Part shown: piece after piece, positions 46,146 to 57,113 of the stretch
How the letters are laid out: each line of letters starts with the position of its first letter
Position numbering within the stretch: the stretch's first letter is position 1
Source of the DNA: Morella rubra
Taxonomy: Eukaryota; Streptophyta; Magnoliopsida; Fagales; Myricaceae
Direction: 5' to 3'
Length of the DNA stretch: 64,000 bases
NCBI GenBank assembly: GCA_003952965.2
Contig: CM025854.1
Location: 5,572,283 to 5,636,282 of the forward strand
Notes under the pieces: model-generated
Database searches by the model: none
What the model saw: the letters and a program-made list of their open reading frames with translations, nothing else
What the model was told of the DNA's origin: nothing
Program-made: the position numbers and the translations under genes

Positions 46146-47173
46146 TTTTGTCGTGGGCTTTCTTCTCAGTTGTTATGTTATCGACCTTGTTAAGTGAAAG
46201 TTCGTTTAATGATTCCCTCGCGTTGCCACAGTGAAGAATTAATGGCCTCAGTGAAATGTATGTGAATTGTGATCTATTATTTTGTAGTTTGTAATGAAGC
46301 TTTATTGTGCAAGGGAGTAATATGTTGTGTTTATATATCTTGCTCCTTGCAAGTGGATATGTAATTTTGTAAGAATGTTGTGATCTCAGATATCTAATGT
46401 AAGTTTCTAAGAACGTTGTGATCTTAGCTATATGATATGTAAGTTTGTAAGAATTTTGTGATTTTGTAAGAACGTTGTGATCTTAGCTATATGATATGTA
46501 AGTTTGGAAAAGCTCCCCCTGAGAACAAGCAGAGTGTTTTTTGAGGTGACATTTTTAGCAAAAAGGCTTTGAGGTTTTGGCAAGAGTTTCCTTTGTAATT
46601 GGAGGTTTCCCAAAATTTCAAAGACAGGTAAAAACACTTCTATAAACTTCCTCCAAAATCCCCAAACTTCCAATCAACCATCCAGAATGCAAGACTCGAA
46701 AGTTTGAGATATAAGATTATGAATACTACCTGTGAAGCAAGTTTCAAATATCCACAATCAAGTGCAATGAGTTAAGGACTTCTCAAAAATACCTTGACAT
46801 CACCATTAGATAAACAACGGATATGAGCACAAAACAAAAAATAACATAGATATTCATTAGATAAGACAAGTCAAGTGTTCAACCATAATAATAAATACAA
46901 ACATAGATAGGACAAAAAAGGGTTAATACATAAAGAAATATCCCCAATAAGAGCTAGGAAGGAAACATACTAACTTATAACTTCTCTCCCTTTGGCATCA
47001 TCAAAAAATAGGTTAAGGGGAAAGGGATAAGGTCACCTGTCTACTTTTTACGAGAGGTGGAAGGACGTGTTTTTGCAGTAGAGGTAGGAGGTGGGGTCTC
47101 CTTGATAGGAGGAAGGGATACTGCACTTCAAACTTTTTCAGCCATCCCATCCAAGTGATGGAGAACCAATATG
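46146..47173. other. Non-coding stretch with a 50-bp local repeat
   Basis: Around 46370-46505 the phrase TTGTGATCTTAGCTATATGA with TATGTAAGTTTGTAAGAA is repeated two to three times. GAGCTTTTCC (sense of the minus-strand retroelement) follows near 46510. The part from about 46500 probably belongs to the 3' region of the minus-strand retroelement described next. Confidence 0.5.
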
Positions 47174-48573
47174 TCATTTCAGCACATGAGGACGAAGGTT
47201 TCGATCAGCATTCATATGCACCTCTGTGGCGTGAACAACTTCCACAGCTGATTTCTTCACAAGTGTCAGAAGCGCAATAGAGGTAGCTTTGAATTCATCA
47301 ATAGTATTCTGAATCACCATACTGGCCACATGAATGTTGTTGTTGACTTGGTGCTTAAGACCCCTTATATCTTTATCAAGAGTCCTAAAATGCTCAGGGT
47401 GAATAGCAAGCAGCTTCTTAATATCTTCAAATCCAGCTTGCATTCTAGCAGTCATCTTCTTCTGTTCCTCTTTCAATTCAGCCATGGAAGCCTCAAGTTC
47501 ACTAAGGCAAGGCTCATGAGAACTAGCATCAAGAATTCTGGAGGAGGATGCAATCAGCAATGGAGGAGTAGAAATGGATGTTTGCTCCCCCAAAGGAGTC
47601 CTATTTCCCGTGGGAGTCCTTTCAGTGTTAGCCTCTTCCTCATCTCAAAAATCTGAGCCCCATTTCTTAGGTGTCACAACACCCTTCTTCACCCATTCTC
47701 CATCATCACTTTGAACAAACCCCATTAGCCTAAGGGTTTTCTTGTTGTACTCTTTGGAGTCTTTGGGTTTTTCTTGAACTTCTCCAGTCATTTCAACCTT
47801 AAAAACATGAAACATATGTGTGAAAAACATCCCATAAGGAAGTCCTTGCTTCTTCTTCTCAGTAGCAGCCTTCATGTGATTGAAAATTAAGTGACCAAGG
47901 TTCATTGGAGTATGAGTGATCAAACAGAACATTACAAACATGTCTAAGAAAGTAATGTAATCAAATTTTCCATTCCTTGGAAGAATTATATTACAGACCA
48001 TAAGATGCAATATTCTTCTATGAATGGTCAATTCACTGGCAGCAGGTCTAACCAATTCATTTAGGGCTGGATCATCCAACACCACTCTAAGAATATCAAT
48101 AGGCTCTTTTTCTGACATACCCATCCAACCATTCGGGTCAAAGAACTTCTTGCCAGTGTTAGGGGCAGAGGCCAAAGAGTTTAGGGAAGACACAGATAAG
48201 TCTAATTGTTTCCCATTAACCAAACTAGAGGCATGCTCAGTCATAGAGTGCTGAAAATTCGCATAGGCAAGCTTCACCAAATAAACATAAACATCAACCT
48301 TTAGATTTGTAAAAATGGACCAACCATGAAAGTCAAACATCTCCTTAAAATTGAACCCACTTTCACAGAACCAAGGAAAATCAACCCAACGTCCAGCAAT
48401 CACCTTTCTATTTCTAAAATCTTGCACAAATTTATTCTTACAAAGCCTTGCCCTGCAGATAGAGGCTCTGGAGCATCAATTGGGTTTTCATTTCCTCTTA
48501 TCCTCTTTTGTGCCCTAGAACTGACAGAAGAGGGCGTCTCACGAGTGGTTCTCTTGGAGCGTCCGAAAGACAT
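47174..48573 (-). pseudogene. Retroelement 'putative plant transposon protein' open frame
   Basis: From the ATG at 48573 (MSFGRSKRTTRETPSSVSSR) the frame runs to about 48440, shifts, and continues as NKFVQDFRNRKVIAGRWVDF ... LPYGMFFTHMFHVFKVEM ... TLRLMGFVQSDDGEWVKKGV to a TGA at 47645-47647. The same frame then goes on open to 47174 with a coiled-coil-like segment (SELEASMAELKEEQKKMTAR). The layout (basic start, globular capsid-like domain, coiled coil) matches the 'putative plant transposon protein' family found in LTR elements lacking pol. Defects are one frameshift and one in-frame TGA. It is related in kind to the plus-strand copy at 52362. Confidence 0.7.
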
Positions 48574-48887
48574 CTTGATTGAAGCACAGTGCAGTTTGGT
48601 GAATGTCGGCGGTGGAAATTCAAAAATGGCAGTGGCTAATGGCAATTTGAGGAGAAAGAGAATGTAGTTGATTCGGGGGAGATAGAGGGCTTCTGTGAGG
48701 TCGAGAGAAGTGTCAAACCCCTAGCCCTAAGTGAGTATCTACACGAGAGCACACCATTTTTCAGAAAACTGTCAGATCAAGGAAAAATCAGAAGACTCGA
48801 CACTTGTTTAAAGAAGTGCTGACACATGGCATGCAAAATGAGCACATACCAATGTACCATGTTTTCACGATGAACGAACAGGATGAG

Positions 48888-48987
48888 GATCACCTGCAAT
48901 TCAGAGAGAGGGTGAGAGAGAGATGTGGGTCCCCACTGCGGGACCTACACCTCTCTCTCTCTCTCTCTTTCCGAATTGCAGTGGATC
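48888..48987. repeat. Foldback hairpin with GA/CT arms
   Basis: Left arm ATCACCTGCAATTC then a GA-rich tract and TGTGGGTCCC. The right arm is GGGACCTACACC, a CT-rich tract, then GAATTGCAGTGGAT. The arms pair over about 45 bp with a short loop. It has no coding capacity and may be a tiny MITE or small-RNA-like foldback. Confidence 0.75.
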
Positions 48988-49048
48988 CCAGTCCGAACAG
49001 GTATGATAACATGAGAGATGCTTAGAATTTAGTAAAAAAAAAAAAAAA

Positions 49049-49320
49049 GGGAGAAATTACACTTATCACCCTCAAACTACGTACCATACCTTTTTCACTT
49101 TGCACACCAAAGTACCACTTTTGTTACATTTCACCCTCAAACTACCATGCCCCAACAGTTTATACCCTCCGTCCATAATTTCTGTCAGTTTAGATGAAAA
49201 ACCAATCACGTGCGTCTCACGTGACTTTTTTCCACTTGATCTTTCCATTTTACCCTCTGTCCCAAGAGTGCAAAGTGAAAAAGGCATGGTAGTTTGAGGG
49301 TGATAAATGCAATTACCCCT
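49049..49320. mobile_element. MULE-type MITE (about 270 bp)
   Basis: Inverted ends GGGAGAAATTACACTTATCA and, reversed, AGGGGTAATTGCATTTATCA continue through CCCTCAAACTAC and CCTTTTTCACTTTGCA. It is flanked by A-rich 9-mers that could be a target duplication but cannot be told from the poly-A context. It has no coding capacity. Confidence 0.72.
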
Positions 49321-49369
49321 AGAAAAAAAATGTGATTTTTTTAATTAACTTTTTCTCGTTCATTAGCTC

Positions 49370-49411
<42 letters not shown>

Positions 49412-49830
49412 AAAGAGTTTAGTTAATAAAAAAATTAAGATATGTAAAACTAAAATCAAATTTGATATTATTAATTATTTTTTTAGCATTTTTCAAATAC
49501 AAAAAAAAAAAAAAAAATTCAAACCAAGAAGTTAGAATTGGTCACAAGATAAAACCAAGTTACTACTGAAGAATAAATACTTACTTTTTTAAATAAGATT
49601 TTATGAAACTACAAAAAAATGAAAATTTCAATCATTATTACTCATTACAATTTACATAATACAATATTTGAATCTCTAGAGAGAATAGGGACAAATAATT
49701 ACACCAAAAACAATATATTTATTTATTTAAAATTCAGAAAAGATGGATGTAGTCTATAACTTAAGTCAAGAAAATCAGAACATACTTTTTTTACTCTCAC
49801 ATTTTCCAATAGATTCGATGACGAAGTGGA
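49321..49830. other. AT-rich spacer with a (TTA)n microsatellite
   Basis: A (TTA/TAT)n tract of about 12 units lies at about 49372-49408, and an A-run at about 49500-49518. No genes. Confidence 0.7.
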
Positions 49831-51290
49831 AAACCTTATCAAAGGAAAAATCACTCCGGGCTAGCAGCCACCAAAAATTCACTAGAAGATAAAACCTTAT
49901 ATTGGTGACTCAAACACGGGCAACATCCTGTTGTTTGACTTTAACTACCCGGAAGTAATAATCTAGATATTCCAACCTATAACCACTCCATTGCGATTAA
50001 CCCTTAGCCTTCTAAGGTTCTTCTTACAAATCTCTTCAGGAACGTCCTGGTTCTTCAACACCGGTAACTCCAGCTGCCAATCTCCTTAAGCTCTCTGAAG
50101 GCTTCTCACAGGAGGTTGGTTTCAATGGTGATTAAGGTGATTGATCGATGTAAGAGAGACAAAAATATCAACACTTTAGGTGCAAAGGTATCAAAGGATT
50201 TTTCAGTTTTAGCATGAGACACCAAGTGAAGATGGAAATAACTTGGGTAAAGTTCTTGGACGTCTCTCTTACGAGTTTTTTTTTGTTTTTTTAACTTTTT
50301 TATAAGCCTTTCTTATGGTTTAAAGTGCGGTCTAATAGAAGGAAAATACTTCAATCAAGGAACTTTCGCTCAAGCCAAGATAGAGCAAAGGTTAGGCGAA
50401 AATCACTGTACCAAAAAGAGTGTTTAGCTCGAGTCAATATTGAGCGAAGATCAGGCAAAACTCACTGAATTCACCCATTTAGCTCGAGCTAAGGTCAGGC
50501 GAAGATCATATTCTGGAGATATTTTAGGAATGGATCACACTTTGCAAATTTCAACTCTTCTTTCAAAATTCGAACACCCTTCATCCTTATCTTCGTGATT
50601 CAAATGCTTTCCAATTCTAATCTTATTTGGTCACATTTTGAACACTTAAACAACCCCTTATCTAAATAATTTAAATTACAATTCATATTTGAAACGAAAT
50701 CTGTCAATAACATTAACAAACTCCCCCTTTGACAATTCCGTGACAAAACCTATACATCAAATTTGAAAATGACAAAGACACTTGCCAATCACCAAGACAA
50801 AAACCTGTTTGCAATTTTTGACTCAACCTAGACTAAAGTGTTCAAGAGTCTTGAAAGTAAACCTGTTTCTACTCTTGTAATCCTTAAACAACCAAGTGAA
50901 AAAAAGAAATGGGAACATAACAAAATACTTGATGATCAAAATAACCTGAAATCATCATCAGATGGAATATCACTCTCATATCAAGAGTACAATGTCAAAA
51001 GATAAGAACATCGGAATATACATGTATTAAGATATGATCAGTATATCAAAATATATATCAACTACACATGCTATCCTCACTACATCATTTCTAAATAATC
51101 CACTCCCCCTCAGAATAATCTTCCCGGCCTTTTTGCCACGGATTGAAAAATCATCTACTAGCAGTAGAAGAGGGTCCAACCTCATCTGGATGAGAAAAAT
51201 CATCATTATCATTAGTAACAGCAGTGGAGGAATCATCTAACTCAACATCAGAAGAAGTAGACTCCTCAGATTTAATTAGAAGAGGATGGC
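49831..51290 (-). mobile_element. 3' part of a degenerate LTR element (minus strand)
   Basis: Positions 51020-51290 are an inverted, diverged match to 53510-53760, including the tail TCATCCTCACTACAT... next to CCCCCTC and TTTTTGCCACGGATTG. On the minus strand this reads as the end of the acidic open frame followed by the GGCAAAAAGGGGGAG phrase. A further CTCCCCCTTTGACAATTCCG lies at about 50731, which is usual between the coding part and the 3' LTR of copia-like elements. Positions 50350-50520 contain the GCTCGAG..GAGCGAA motif also seen near 12.8 kb and 55.5 kb. Ends are not resolved. Confidence 0.5.
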
Positions 51291-51460
51291 TCTAAATTCA
51301 AATAGAGACAAATGGCATGAAATCGATAATTATGGATATCTTTGTGTATGTGATGATTATATATTGTTCAACATGTTTTTTTTTGTTAGACTTCAATAAA
51401 TATTTGAAATCCAATTAAAAAAAAATTAACGTTTGTTTAATTTTCAAAATAAAAAACTGT

Positions 51461-53760
51461 TTGGCAACATTTCGCTCGCTTCACATCCCAAGGCAACATA
51501 TCAGATTTTTTTTAAAAACTCGCGCGTCTAATCTCTCTCTCTGCCCTTTATTCTTTTTCCCTTTTCTTCTCCTGCAACCCACGGCACCCGTTCACCCCTT
51601 CTCTTCCTATTTCAGGTCAAATCTTCATTTTCAATCGTACATTGGTTCTCATTCGCTCTCAAATCAAGTTCTCTCTTGATTTCTAGGTAACCCATGGTTT
51701 ATTTTTCAATTTTTCACTAGATTTTGTGATTTGATGGTTTAAGGTTTTCCGAAAATTTTAGGGGATTGGAGCTTATATTTTGTGATTATATGTCTTTATC
51801 TTTTTTGTGCTTACTTATTGATGATTTCCATTTGTTTTGAGTTGATAATATATTGATTGGAAGTAGTTTCATTGTTTGCATTTGAGATTTGTTTTTGGGT
51901 TAATGCATTTGCACGTTGGTTGGATTGGTTGTTTTTTTCTTTGTGCTTTTCTAGCTACATTGATGATCTCTGATTGATTTGGTTTGGTTTTAATCTTGAA
52001 TCTTGTTAGTTTCTGAATATGGGTAAGGTTGATTCGGGATGTCCTATTTCGGATAATTCTTTTTGGATGATTTATTAGTTTTGTTTTCAAACTATCTTAT
52101 TGTCTTTAATCTCTGTTATTCGTCTGATTGCTTTGGCTTAATTTATTCTTGAATCTTCTTTGCATTATAATGCAACTTAGTTTTCAGGTTATGCATGTTC
52201 TCATTGACTTTCATTGAACGTGTTTGTGAGCTTACTGCAGTTCATTGCATTATTCTTCATGTTCATACATTTTAATTTTTATGTGTTGGAGCAATGCTTA
52301 TACCTTGGTTTATTTGAGAAATTTTTTGACATAATCTAATTTGGTTTGTTCTTTGTCTTAGATGGCTAATCCTAAGCGCCCTGCTTCCAAGAAATCTAAA
52401 CCCATAAAGAAACCTTCCAAGAAGCAAGCGTTCAACCCTGATCCTGATCGCTTTGTGGATGCTTACGCCCATGAGCTATGCTTGGTACTTATGCTAAGCG
52501 TAAGCCTCTTTATGAGCGAGAGGTCATCCTTTCTGAATTTCGAGATACTATTATTCCAACTCAGTTTGAATCTCGAGGTTGGGTTTCCTTCCTCACTGAT
52601 GTTGTCTCACCATATTAGAACATGGTGAAAGAGTTCTTTGTCAATATCCATGATATTGATGACATTTTTAATCGTTTAGCTTCTATTCTTATTTACGTGG
52701 TCAAAAGTTTCAGGTTACTCCTAAACTTGTTGCCCGTATTGTTGAGCTTCCTAGAGTCTCACATCCGACTTATCCTTACAGGAAAAGTCGTTCTCCTTCC
52801 CTTTGTCTCTATTGCCTTGTTTTTGTTTGGGTTTCCTCGTTGGTATAAAGGTAGTACTTGGGATATTGGTGATTTCTCTGCTGAGTATCACTTGATCAGC
52901 ATAATCCTTTTTACACATATTCTACCTGTTTCACATTTCTCCACTTTACCTCTAAAGAGGGTGAAATTTCTATATGCCTTCTCAAATGGAGATTCGATTG
53001 ATTTACCATCAGTTATATGTTCTCATATCATTCTGCCTATCGATCAAAATCTAAGAAATTAGGTCTTCCATATTCATGTATGATTCAGAAATTGATTGAT
53101 ACAATTTCTGTCTCATTTCCCTCCACTGAATATCGTGTTCCTCTCAAAAACCCCATTGGCATGGTATCCCTCACTCAGAGTTGAGCCATCTTGCTCGACC
53201 TGCTCGTCGGAGAGCTGCGTTGCTTTCTAGAGTTGATCCCTCTATTCCATCTTCATCTGATCCACCTATTCCTCCATCCACAGATATTCCATCTTCTTCC
53301 TTTGTTCCTCCTTTGGATCTTCCTCTTCCTATTACTTTGGCAAAAATTTTAAATGCAATGGGAACTATTGCGATGAACTCTACCGTTCATGAGGAGAAAC
53401 TTCAGAAGCTTGAGGAAAACTATGATCGTACGTGTGGAGCATTGCGTCGTCTACGTGTGGAGCATTTCGTCGTTCCATATATATAGACTGAGAGCCATCA
53501 CCTTCTAGATTTGAGGAGTCTGCTTCTGATCTGATGCTGATGACTGATGCTGATGCTGATGATGACACTGATGCGCTGATGCTGATTCTTCTACAGATGA
53601 TGCTGGACCCTCTTCTGCTGCTAGTTGATTCGTTGTCAATTCATGGCAAAAAGGGGGGAGTATTTTGAGGGAGAGTGGATTATTTTGACGGATGTAGTGA
53701 GGATAGCATGTGTAGTTGATATTCTCATCATATTTTGATATAAGGGAAATTCAATATTTA
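51461..53760 (+). mobile_element. LTR-type element with 'putative plant transposon protein' frame (plus strand)
   Basis: A CT-rich leader (51530-51690), a likely intron with donor near 51688 and acceptor TTTGTCTTAG at about 52361, then an open frame from ATG 52362, and after it the GGCAAAAAGGGGGGAG phrase at about 53645. No reverse transcriptase or integrase is visible. It is therefore a large non-autonomous type of element or a remnant. LTR boundaries were not identified. Confidence 0.5.
52362..53640 (+). pseudogene. Retroelement 'putative plant transposon protein' frame, broken
   Basis: Starts MANPKRPASKKSKPIKKPSK (very basic). Frame changes near 52480 give KRKPLYEREVILSEFRDTII and PTQFESRGWVSFLTDVV, a TAG at about 52616, MVKEFFVNIHDIDD, then VTPKLVARIVELPRVSHPTY. 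A further shift gives YKGSTWDIGDFSAEYHLISI and FSNGDSIDLPSVICSHII, and another LARPARRRAALLSRV...IPSSSDPPIPP. It ends in a coiled-coil-like and then GATGCT-repeat acidic tail. W-x2-FL ... VKEF-x-N ... VTP is the conserved core of this transposon-protein family. At least four frameshifts or stops make it dead. Confidence 0.7.
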
Positions 53761-55400
53761 GTCACTAGGAAATTCAATATTGTGACACGAGAAAAACACG
53801 ATTTTAATGCTCACGTTGATGAAATTGTGAATTTGATGTTCAAGTTGATGAATTGTTATTTTAATGTGCACTTTCCTGAACATTGATGAAACCGGAATAA
53901 TTCTTTGCCGATTGGTTGGCCTTTGTTAAAAGGTTTTAGCAATTTTAGTTGAGTTGGCCTTCAGAGGATTTCTTTGCTATTTGGTTTCCTTCAGCTGAGA
54001 GTACGGATGATTCCATGGCATTATATTTGTGTAGAGGGGGAAAGGAGTAGCCTTTTTCATCATTGGAAGTGAGAGTCAGTAGATTTGTTGTCAGAATTAT
54101 TTTGCTCTAATGGTCCTTCAGAAATGGTGTTGGAAGGTACTGCTCTTACTCTAAAGAATATTTGTCCAGATAAATATTCTCGCTTTTATCTTCATTCCAA
54201 AGCTAAAGAGATAAATGCAGATTTTGAAAAAGAAAAATGGAATGGGCTAAAAGCGCCGGACAAATATTCTTGTTTTTTTTTTTTTTTAATTCCAAATAGA
54301 TAAACGCAGATTTAGAAAAAAAAAAAAAAGAATAAAAAAAGAGATAGACGCGCAGTTAATTGTTGGATATCAAGGATGACGCTGATGCAAAAACGCAGTG
54401 TTCCTTTTTCTCGACACATTAAATTTCAGGACTAAAAACTAATTTACAACAGCCATAATTATAAATTTATAAACTAAATGTGTAAAAATATTTAGAAAAC
54501 TAAAATACACTTCCAGATTTATGAAGTAGGATGACTCCACGTCAGTGGGTGACGAGAGGGTTATTTTGGAGGCGAGGAATAATGCGCGTCTGAGGCATGT
54601 TTTGGGAATCTGACACAGGGCTCGAAAGGATATTTCTTCTGTCTCTGTGCTATATCTGAAATATTTTTTTTTGGTAGCTTTTTTTCTTTATTTTCTACTT
54701 TTTAAATGTTACAGTTCGTATTTTGAGTGGCAGTTCTTTCTGAGTAGTTATTTCCCCAGTAGTTTATTTTTTCTCTCCCTATGGTATGTAAAATAGTAAT
54801 TTAAGCTTTAAACTCCTGGTAATTAATATTTAATGTGGTAAGCCAAAATTACTTGTTAATTTAATTTTTTTGAATTTTTTTTATTAGTTTTATATTTTAT
54901 CTATTTTATTATACTATCTGATTATACTCTCTGTGGTAAGCCGAAATAGTTCTACTCATTTTTTAAATTATATACTCTTTTATTTTTTAAAATTGATCAT
55001 TTTTTTTTTGAATCTCACAATAACTATAAATTAATATTATATAATTTAATTAGAATATAAAATCATTCCAAACCTTAAACCAAACAAACCCTTACAACAA
55101 AATAATATTTAAATCTAAAATTTGAAAGTTAAACCCAAAAGCTCAAGCAGTAAGGTTCCTAGGCAAATGAATTGCTATAACGGGGGGGGGGGGGGGGGGG
55201 GGGGGGGAAGGGGGGGGGGAAAATAAAGACAACGGTGGAGTTTAACTAAATGACAAAACGGTGCACTTTCAAGATAAAAACGTTGTTCAGGATGTTGGCT
55301 TTGCGAGAAGGAAATGTGATTGAAATGGTGCACTCCATTTTTACCCATATAATCTGCTTGTCGTTTTGAGTGAAAAGTGTTAAAGGGGATTGGACTTTTT
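53761..55400. other. AT-rich non-coding region with poly-G
   Basis: A degenerate direct repeat of about 100 bp occurs at about 54170-54325 (AAATATTCTYG ... AGATAAAYGCAGATTT). A G-run of 26, interrupted by AA and then 10 more G, lies at about 55182-55219. No gene. Confidence 0.55.
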
Positions 55401-55590
55401 TGCCCGAGCCAATACTGAGCAAATAGAGGACGAAACTCTCTGTGTAAAAAATCTCAATTTAGCTTAAGCCAAACTTGAGAGAGTAGAGGGTGAAACTCTC
55501 TATGTAAAAAATCTCAATTTAGCTCAAGCCAAACTTGAGCGAGTAGAGGGTGAAACTCTCTGTGTAACAAATATCAATTTAGTTAACATA
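55400..55590. repeat. 62-bp tandem repeat, three copies
   Basis: The unit contains GCCAAACTTGAGCGAGTAGA, GGGTGAAACTCTCTGTGTAA and AAAATCTCAATTTAGCTCAA. The first copy is more diverged. The inverted core CTCAAGCC..ACTTGAGCGAG resembles motifs in the LTR-like sequences near 12.8 and 50.4 kb. Confidence 0.85.
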
Positions 55591-55606
55591 TGGAATCTTG
55601 ACAAAG

Positions 55607-56128
55607 ATCATCAAGTCCTCCATTGATGAGTTGTCTCAAGATTCAACATGGTATTTGCATTTTGACTGTGATCCACTTGTTAACATGCTGAAGCCACTGT
55701 GGGACATCATTTTCGAGGTAAAAAGTAGATTGTAGCCGCATCATCAACGTGATGGTTTTGAATTTCTTTGGAAGAGCATAGCTGGAGGAATTTATCTCGA
55801 TCAGTTGAAGAATCAAACAAGTTTTTTTGGTGGGATTGGGTGCATTGTTTCTCGCGCTCCTGGGTATGGGAAAACCCGTTTAACCATTGTTTTTCTTCAA
55901 ACATACCTGAAATTGAATCTAACTTGCAGGCCAATCGTTGTTGCTCCTTGTAGCATGCTCCTTACGTGGGAAGAGGAGTTTCAGAAATGGAAATGTGACA
56001 TCCCTTTCCACAATCTGAAAAACCAAGTATTGTTGGCAAGGAAAGTGGATTAGCTAACTCCATCAACGGGCAAGTTGGACACCCGAACAAAAATGCTATC
56101 CGTATCTTGAACTTGTATTCAGCTAAGA
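55607..56128 (+). pseudogene. CLASSY (CLSY)-type SNF2 helicase fragment
   Basis: The plus-strand frame reads LKPLWDIIFEVKSRL, a TAG (55733-55735), PHHQRDGFEFLWKSIAGGIY, then GCIVSRAPGYGKTRLTIVFL, QTYLKLNLTCRPIVVAPCSM, LLTWEEEFQKWKCDIPFHNL. This matches the start of the SNF2 ATPase domain of CLSY3/4-like proteins: ...HQREGFEF.W..IAGG, motif I GxGKT, and P.MLL.WEEEF.KW. Such proteins guide RNA polymerase IV in RNA-directed DNA methylation. Only motifs I and Ia are present; the rest of the helicase and the N-terminus are missing. A trace (NKNAIRILNLYS) follows to about 56128. The stop and truncation make it a pseudogene fragment. Confidence 0.78.
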
Positions 56129-56225
56129 ACTCCCGACCACCCGCTGATCAACTCTAGTTCAAAACTTTGCAGCCACTTTGGTCCCATCTCCAAGAACACC
56201 ACTGTAAACAAGCTCAAAACCATCT
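56090..56225 (-). pseudogene. Receptor-like kinase fragment, first piece
   Basis: The minus strand reads FELVYSGVLGDGTKVAAKF then a stop and VDQR. It is a more decayed version of the kinase fragment at 56690-56440. It abuts the end of the CLSY fragment in opposite orientation. Confidence 0.6.
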
Positions 56226-56439
56226 TCCCCAAGTACTCTTGATGCATAAAAATTGTCGGTCAATTTCTCTTTGTCGCTTGCACTGTAAGTCTAAGCAAAA
56301 AAAGAGGAAACCAAAGGAGATGATCAGTTCGAAGAGATCCCAAAAAATCTCATACATATACAAGATGGACGTGGACACAAGAAAATGTAAAAAAGTATAC
56401 AACATATATATAGTGAGAGACTAACCTCAGATGTTGGAA

Positions 56440-56690
56440 TGAGTTCATAAACCAAATGCAAGAGTGCGCTCCTCAATACATATTCCAATCAACTTGACCA
56501 AGTTGCAATGATGAAGGTCGTGGCTTATCATCTCAACTTCAGCTAATAAGAACTCTCGACCACCCTGCTGATCGACTCTCTTCAAAACTTTGACAGCCAG
56601 TACCTTGGTCCCATATTCTAAAACACCACTGTAAACAAGCCCAAACAACACCAAGACCAGACAAGGTTTTAGGATTTCTAGCACAGGACT
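56440..56690 (-). pseudogene. Receptor-like kinase fragment (PERK/ALE2-like kinase N-lobe)
   Basis: The minus strand is open for 79 codons: FGLVYSGVLEYGTKVLAVKV (glycine loop and the VAVK lysine region), QQGGREFLLAEVEMIS, then HHCNLVKLIGICIEERT. A frame change follows, giving LVYELIPT. The blocks match the N-lobe of the plant ALE2/PERK-type receptor kinases. Three places carry one extra residue relative to the usual pattern (KVLAVK, EFLLAEV, SHDLHH), so the frame survives but the lobe is altered. No C-lobe, HRD or DFG motif is present. Confidence 0.75.
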
Positions 56691-56699
56691 AGTATCAGT

Positions 56700-57110
56700 C
56701 TACATCCAACCAACACTGGACCAGATCACTTTCAGAAAAATACCACCGACAATGACATCAATCATTAATGGTCTTATTTATATAACAATAGCCATTCATA
56801 ATCTTCAGAATACAATATCCCCCCATGCATCTGCTAAATACTAGGGTAACTAATTTGGCGTAGTGCAGTGGTCAGGTACCCGTTGGTGATAACATCAATT
56901 CATCACGGAAAAAAAAATATAAAATACCAATCAGCAAGAACAAAGGGCGTTTCTAGACATTGAGTCTAATTTTAAGTCCATCTGATCCTCAATATGTTGG
57001 TAAGGCCATTTACCCCAAGTCTCTCCAAGTACTCATGAACAAAAAATACACAAATGCAATTAAATTAAAGGAATTACTACTAAGAGAACTGCTGATCCAT
57101 AATGAAAAAC
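56700..57110. other. Short non-coding spacer between gene fragments
   Basis: No coding similarity recognised. GGCGTAGTGCAGTGG near 56858 resembles a tRNA-type A box but has no matching B box nearby. Confidence 0.4.
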
Positions 57111-57113
57111 CTT

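Noticed and set aside
49321..49830. Gene in the AT-rich spacer
   Set aside because: Only microsatellite and A/T runs; all frames are short.
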